Shown here: positions 6,314-9,685 of the stretch, one piece after another
How positions within the stretch are numbered: position 1 is the stretch's first letter
How the letters are laid out: every line of letters begins with the position of its first letter
Assembly (NCBI GenBank): GCA_038138145.1
Contig: JAYQDD010000013.1
Coordinates: 1-9,685, forward strand
Origin: UBA3537 sp038138145
GTDB taxonomy: Bacteria; Bacteroidota; Bacteroidia; Flavobacteriales; Flavobacteriaceae
Direction: 5' to 3'
DNA: 9,685 nucleotides
Translations under genes and position numbers: made by a program
Notes under the pieces: generated by a model
Seen by the model: only the letters and a program-made list of their open reading frames with translations
Database searches by the model: none
What the model was told of the DNA's origin: nothing

Positions 6314-7453
6314 TTATTGGATGGCCTTTATGTTATCGCTTCTTCGTATGTCTGAAGATTGAAAGAAACCTCCACATTCATTTTTCCTGATGCAATCCGT
6401 GCATTCTTCATAATACTTGTTTTTCCAGTCGGATATACTTTTAACTGCATAAGGCCAAAGATTTTCAGAAAGTAAGCAGTGTTGAAGGTTATATATAGAG
6501 GTTCTTATTTTATATCTTTTTAAGATATTTACAGCACGGTTTAGCTCTGAATTATATTCAACTGGATCAATCCAAAGTTCGTCTAAGTTAGCTCTTGTAA
6601 AGCCGGTAATTTCTAATCCCATTAGAGCAACATGATCAACAAATTGTAGGTTTCTTCCAATAAATTCTGCAAGTTGTGGAAGTCTTTTGTATGTTTGTTT
6701 ATGAATGACTACTCTAATTTCTACTTTCTGCGAGGCACGTTTTAGGTTTAATATTCCTTTGATAGTTTCATCGTAAGCGCCATCAGCCTGAACTACAAAA
6801 TCATGAATATCTGGAATGTCTGAATAGAGAGGAATTCCAAACATTAAATCATGATGATTAAGTTCAGCGATTGGTATAACTTTTGACTGATCTTTGAAAC
6901 TTCTGCCATTTGTAAGAACATGAATTGCTGTTTGGGGTAATGAATTCTTTATAGTTCTCAACAATGCTAAAAATTTTTCTCCAAGCAATGTTGGTTCTCC
7001 GCCAGTAATTCCAATCTCAACAGCACCTTTATCAATCATAGGAACAGCTTCAATTAGTTCTTCAATAAGATATCCATCATCTACATCACGAGGAGGTTGG
7101 GAGCACATTATGCAAAATGAATTACACCTTTCAGTTACAAATAGAAAATTTGCAGAGGCATTAACACGATAAATAGCTCTAACTGAATTTGACCTAGGAA
7201 CAACTCTGATTATGTCGCCTTCATCGAGGTAACTTAGTTGGATGTCGAGAAACTCTACTTCAGTTTGTTCGCTGAGCTCATTAGAAAATACCATTCCAAA
7301 TCCTTTGGTATCCACTTTGTCAGGGTGATCAATAATAAGTGCTTTGTTAGCTCTCAAGACCAAAGGTAAGGAAGGATTTCTGGTGATTTTGAGAATTTTT
7401 GGCTCTTCAGAATCAGAATGTATGATATTTTTATTTGAACGTAATTTTATCAC
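6314..7453 (-). CDS. hxsC: His-Xaa-Ser system radical SAM protein HxsC
   Basis: 379 residues. The radical SAM cluster motif is CNSFCIMC, with C110, C114 and C117; GGEP follows at 151-154. A C-terminal cysteine group (C326, then CTDCIRKNECGGF with C351, C354 and C360) could hold an auxiliary Fe-S cluster. The N-terminal 100 residues lack a radical SAM motif and fit the extra N-terminal region of the HxsC family. HxsC is one of two radical SAM proteins predicted to modify HxsA in the cytoplasm; the reaction is unknown. It starts at GTG, overlapping the hxsB stop as GTGA, which implies translational coupling and comparable synthesis of the two enzymes. It is the last gene of the operon. The assignment rests on motifs, length and the full hxsADBC context. 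Confidence 0.92.
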   Translation of the reverse strand: MIKLRSNKNIIHSDSEEPKILKITRNPSLPLVLRANKALIIDHPDKVDTKGFGMVFSNELSEQTEVEFLDIQLSYLDEGDIIRVVPRSNSVRAIYRVNASANFLFVTERCNSFCIMCSQPPRDVDDGYLIEELIEAVPMIDKGAVEIGITGGEPTLLGEKFLALLRTIKNSLPQTAIHVLTNGRSFKDQSKVIPIAELNHHDLMFGIPLYSDIPDIHDFVVQADGAYDETIKGILNLKRASQKVEIRVVIHKQTYKRLPQLAEFIGRNLQFVDHVALMGLEITGFTRANLDELWIDPVEYNSELNRAVNILKRYKIRTSIYNLQHCLLSENLWPYAVKSISDWKNKYYEECTDCIRKNECGGFFQSSDIRRSDNIKAIQ

Positions 7454-8913
7454 TGAACCCAGCTCTCTAATATCTCACGGTCACTTTCATTATTGAGAAG
7501 AGAAAAAATATGTTCAATTATCGACATATTTTTTTTGCAAAAGAAACTAATTGGTTTTTTCCCAACAACATCTCCTTGAGTTGCATAATGATACACTGGG
7601 TCGGCACCACAATATGTGACTAATCCACAATCAGAACACATCGGCGCAGATTCTGGCAAAGATTCCTCCAGAGCATCCAAAAGTGCATCGGAGGAAAATA
7701 ATTCTTCATAGCTATTTTTATGAACATTTCCAAGTTTAAATTTCTCGTCTCCCATTTCCTTGAGCATCCTTGCTTCATCACTTGCATACACATCACCATC
7801 GTAGTTGTATACAACCGCTGAAATACCAGCACCGGCTGGTGATTGCAGATCAACATAGCCTGGATCTGATGGTGTTAGCATTTTTTTTAATATTATTGCG
7901 GTGTATTGTTCTGATAGAAAATAACCTGCTTTGTTAAGCTCGATGATGTATTTAAGCCCTGCTTTATAGAAGTTCATCCAGTGATCAATATTATATTTTT
8001 CGCTTTGTTTAGTTTTAATCGCAAAACCATATGGCGAAATTGGACGCAAAAAAATGCTATGTAAATTCTGTTGGACATATTCATCGATAATATCAATTGG
8101 TTTTTCAAGTGCATCAGCAGTTGTTGTCATTAGTGCTGAAACTTTATGTGGGCCTAAAAACTCCTGAATCCTCTTTATGCTACTGATGGTTTTGGTATAA
8201 CCATCTTTTTTGGGTCTGGGTCTATTTTTATTGTGGAGCTCTTCTGGCCCATCAAGAGATGTTGAAATATAAATATCATACTTTTCGCAGAATGAGAGTA
8301 CTGAGTTATCAAGAAAAGTAAGATTTGATGTAATTACAAACTGTAAATCACGCTTTTCATTTTCATTTATAGCTTGAGCAGTTTCGACTATAAATTTAAT
8401 TAATTCAAAATTAAGAAGTGGCTCACCACCTTGAAATTCTATTTTCAAAGATTTAGAAGGGCTCATGAAAACCAGTTTAAGCGCTTCAAGTGCAGTTTTC
8501 TCAGACATGTCATACTTATTAGCCCCTTCCATTTGTCTTGATACTTGACAATATTTACAGGTGTAATCGCACCTTAAAGTGACAACAAAAATATGTAGTG
8601 CGGTAAATTGTGAGACGCGATGTTTTTTTGTTCTGTATTTTAGCGATAGCAACTCAAGTGCAACTTTACTATCGTCATCTAAAATGATGTGCTTAGATTT
8701 TAGATCATTATAAATACTTTCTGATGGAGTGATTTTCCCTTCAACCAATCTCACTAAGTCTTGTCTATTAAGTATGATATGTTCTCCTACTAAATTTACA
8801 CATATAGATTCTGATTTAGATAATCTATGAAATTTAAAAGGAAGTAATTTATAACCTGTTTTGGTAGCTTCAGTGTATTTATCAAGGGTGTTAAATTTAT
8901 TAGATAAAGTCAC
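7450..8913 (-). CDS. hxsB: His-Xaa-Ser system radical SAM/SPASM protein HxsB
   Basis: 487 residues. An N-terminal region (about 21-90, LPFKFHRL ... VNLVGEHIILN) precedes the barrel and may bind the leader peptide, as peptide-recognition regions do in other radical SAM maturases; that is inference. The cluster motif is CDYTCKYC, with C115, C119 and C122; QGGEP follows at 161-165 and SLDGPEELHNKNRP at 219-232. The SPASM-like C-terminal region has NYDGDVYASDEARM (370-383), then CSDCGLVTYCGADP with C426, C429 and C435, and C459, which suit auxiliary Fe-S clusters. The GTG start at 8911-8913 has AAGGT at a good distance and lies 20 bases after hxsD. As a pair, HxsB and HxsC are predicted to modify the repeat region of HxsA. 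Confidence 0.93.
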   Translation of the reverse strand: MTLSNKFNTLDKYTEATKTGYKLLPFKFHRLSKSESICVNLVGEHIILNRQDLVRLVEGKITPSESIYNDLKSKHIILDDDSKVALELLSLKYRTKKHRVSQFTALHIFVVTLRCDYTCKYCQVSRQMEGANKYDMSEKTALEALKLVFMSPSKSLKIEFQGGEPLLNFELIKFIVETAQAINENEKRDLQFVITSNLTFLDNSVLSFCEKYDIYISTSLDGPEELHNKNRPRPKKDGYTKTISSIKRIQEFLGPHKVSALMTTTADALEKPIDIIDEYVQQNLHSIFLRPISPYGFAIKTKQSEKYNIDHWMNFYKAGLKYIIELNKAGYFLSEQYTAIILKKMLTPSDPGYVDLQSPAGAGISAVVYNYDGDVYASDEARMLKEMGDEKFKLGNVHKNSYEELFSSDALLDALEESLPESAPMCSDCGLVTYCGADPVYHYATQGDVVGKKPISFFCKKNMSIIEHIFSLLNNESDREILESWVQ

Positions 8914-8933
8914 TGTATTACCTTGAAAGGTGT

Positions 8934-9248
8934 TTATACTAATTTAGTATTTGAAAAAGCGTTGCTCAGAATAATATTTTTTACATCTTCTGTTTGTTTC
9001 GATATGGATTCACGTAGTGAATAATCTAGCAACTCATCAAGAAGTAATGCTTGTAGCTGATCTGCATCATATTCAGAGTCGCTGCTTTTAAAGGCTTCAA
9101 TAATAATTTCTGAATTGATTGTTTTAATTTCGCAGCTAATATAATCCATTAAGGCGTATGACGCCTTTTTGCATACATCAAGACTGTAAACATTAGAATC
9201 AAGCTTTAGATCAAAGTAGCACTTATCAGATGCTATAGTTGCGCTCAT
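8934..9248 (-). CDS. hxsD: His-Xaa-Ser system small protein HxsD
   Basis: 104 residues, no signal peptide, so cytoplasmic. The C-terminal half contains ELLDYSLRE (72-80), matching the LLNDYxLRE motif I recall as the mark of HxsD. The N-terminal half has an alternating strand pattern and a helix with conserved-looking KKASYALMDY (27-36), which could be a small peptide-binding fold. It starts 12 bases after hxsA with no strong ribosome site, so it is probably translated at lower level and coupled to hxsA. It sits directly between the precursor and the radical SAM genes. A role as chaperone or leader-recognition partner is inference; I know of no demonstrated activity. Confidence 0.88.
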   Translation of the reverse strand: MSATIASDKCYFDLKLDSNVYSLDVCKKASYALMDYISCEIKTINSEIIIEAFKSSDSEYDADQLQALLLDELLDYSLRESISKQTEDVKNIILSNAFSNTKLV

Positions 9249-9260
9249 CGCCAGAAACTT

Positions 9261-9539
9261 CTAATAGCTGCTGCTTGAGTGTGAAGAATGTGAAGCGTGA
9301 GAAGCGTGAGACGCATGTGAGGCATGACTCGAGTGTGCAAGCATTTGAACTGAAGATTCTGATGGTGAGATGATAAAATCTTTTTCGGATTTTGATTGCA
9401 CATTCTCAACGATACTCTTAGCCTCAGAGGCTGAGATCGCTGGTTTTAAATTGTCATTGGGTATTTCGCTGAGACTGGTATTCGCCCCAAGCGCAGCTGC
9501 TATCAAAGCTACTGGTTTCAAAAAGTTTCTCTTTTTCAT
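9261..9539 (-). CDS. hxsA: His-Xaa-Ser repeat precursor HxsA
   Basis: 92 residues. A basic start (MKKRN) and hydrophobic stretch (about 6-19) resemble a signal peptide, with possible cleavage near 19-24. A hydrophilic leader (25-66) is followed by seven consecutive His-Xaa-Ser triplets at 69-89: HSS, four HAS, HSS, HSS, with His at 69, 72, 75, 78, 81, 84 and 87. It ends SSY, and Y92 is the only Tyr. The protein has no Cys or Trp. The ribosome site AGAGGTG is strong, as expected for an abundant substrate. It is the predicted target of HxsB/HxsC. Unlike some family members it carries no peptidoglycan-binding-like domain; a separate gene at 3218 has one. The final product, whether it is cleaved, and which residues are altered cannot be read from sequence. 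Confidence 0.93.
   Translation of the reverse strand: MKKRNFLKPVALIAAALGANTSLSEIPNDNLKPAISASEAKSIVENVQSKSEKDFIISPSESSVQMLAHSSHASHASHASHASHSSHSSSSY
9273..9335 (-). repeat. Coding tandem repeat for seven His-Xaa-Ser triplets
   Basis: A 9-base codon period runs seven times at the 3' end of hxsA. The codons vary (His CAC or CAT, Ser TCA, TCT or AGC), so the protein pattern is more regular than the DNA. That points to selection on the peptide rather than recent slippage alone. Confidence 0.85.
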
Positions 9540-9543
9540 AAAT

Positions 9544-9550
9544 CACCTCT
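9544..9550 (-). promoter_or_regulatory. Strong ribosome-binding site of hxsA
   Basis: AGAGGTG on the minus strand, with AGAGG 6 bases from the ATG. It is clearly better than the sites before hxsD and hxsC, consistent with the precursor being made in excess of its enzymes. Confidence 0.7.
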
Positions 9551-9558
9551 AATAACTA

Positions 9559-9590
9559 ATTATAGTAGAGCAATTTGTGGATTGTATCAA
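9559..9590 (-). promoter_or_regulatory. Candidate promoter of the hxsADBC operon
   Basis: A perfect TATAAT lies at 9559-9564 on the minus strand, 19 bases before the hxsA start, leaving room for only a very short 5' leader. The best -35-like hexamer, TTGATA at 9585-9590, gives a 20-base spacer, longer than the usual 17. The promoter may therefore need an activator, or the true -35 is degenerate. Confidence 0.4.
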
Positions 9591-9592
9591 TC

Positions 9593-9627
9593 TATTCTTA
9601 TCCGAATAATAAGCTATTTTTAAGCTA
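9593..9627. promoter_or_regulatory. Candidate operator: inverted repeat plus 11-bp-spaced direct repeats
   Basis: Upstream of the hxsA promoter, TATTC (9593-9597) and GAATA (9604-9608) form an inverted repeat. TAAGCTA occurs at 9610-9616 and again at 9621-9627, exactly 11 bases apart, close to one helical turn. Such spacing suits a regulator binding one face of DNA, such as an OmpR-type activator. No regulator gene is in the window, and short repeats occur by chance in AT-rich DNA. Confidence 0.3.
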
Positions 9628-9685
9628 AGTTAAACTCCATTTCATGTTGAGTTCTCATTCCCATTTTTGGTCTAAAAAAAAGGGT

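Noticed and set aside
9273..9335. Tandem repeat as a CRISPR array or non-coding satellite
   Set aside because: The 9-base period is in frame with hxsA and encodes the expected His-Xaa-Ser motif; there are no spacers.
9370..9552. Plus-strand open frame opposite hxsA
   Set aside because: It is antisense to hxsA, whose repeat tract, ribosome site and operon partners identify the real gene.

Overview
The window is AT-rich and bacterial. A periplasmic di-heme c-type protein, Gram-negative-style signal peptides and tightly packed operons suggest a proteobacterium, probably a marine or aquatic gammaproteobacterium. That placement is inference; the window contains no rRNA, tRNA or housekeeping gene to fix it.

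Left part (1-3217): the tail of an unidentified gene, then a 440-residue protein that looks like a winged-helix domain joined to a compact family A polymerase palm. Next come a minus-strand hypothetical protein with a CxxCxC cysteine cluster, preceded by a tiny ORF, and about 750 bases with no intact gene. That stretch holds a possible decayed gene remnant. This part reads as accessory or mobile-element-like DNA.

Right part (3218-9685): a complete His-Xaa-Ser (Hxs) peptide-modification locus in two convergent operons. The minus-strand operon is hxsA-hxsD-hxsB-hxsC: a secreted-looking precursor ending in seven His-Xaa-Ser triplets, the small partner HxsD and two radical SAM proteins. The plus-strand operon holds a membrane-anchored peptidoglycan-binding-like protein, a small anchored protein resembling the Hxs-associated TIGR03982 family, a MauG-like di-heme protein, a MORN-type repeat protein with seven exact 24-residue repeats, and a DUF350 membrane protein. 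The operons meet at a strong intrinsic terminator at 6251-6293.

Working model (inference): HxsA is first modified in the cytoplasm by HxsB/HxsC with HxsD, then exported. In the periplasm the MauG-like enzyme and its anchored partners may act on it or on a partner protein. The core Hxs families have been recognised computationally as a radical SAM/peptide system. As far as I know the chemistry and final product are not established, so this is the most likely exciting system in the window.
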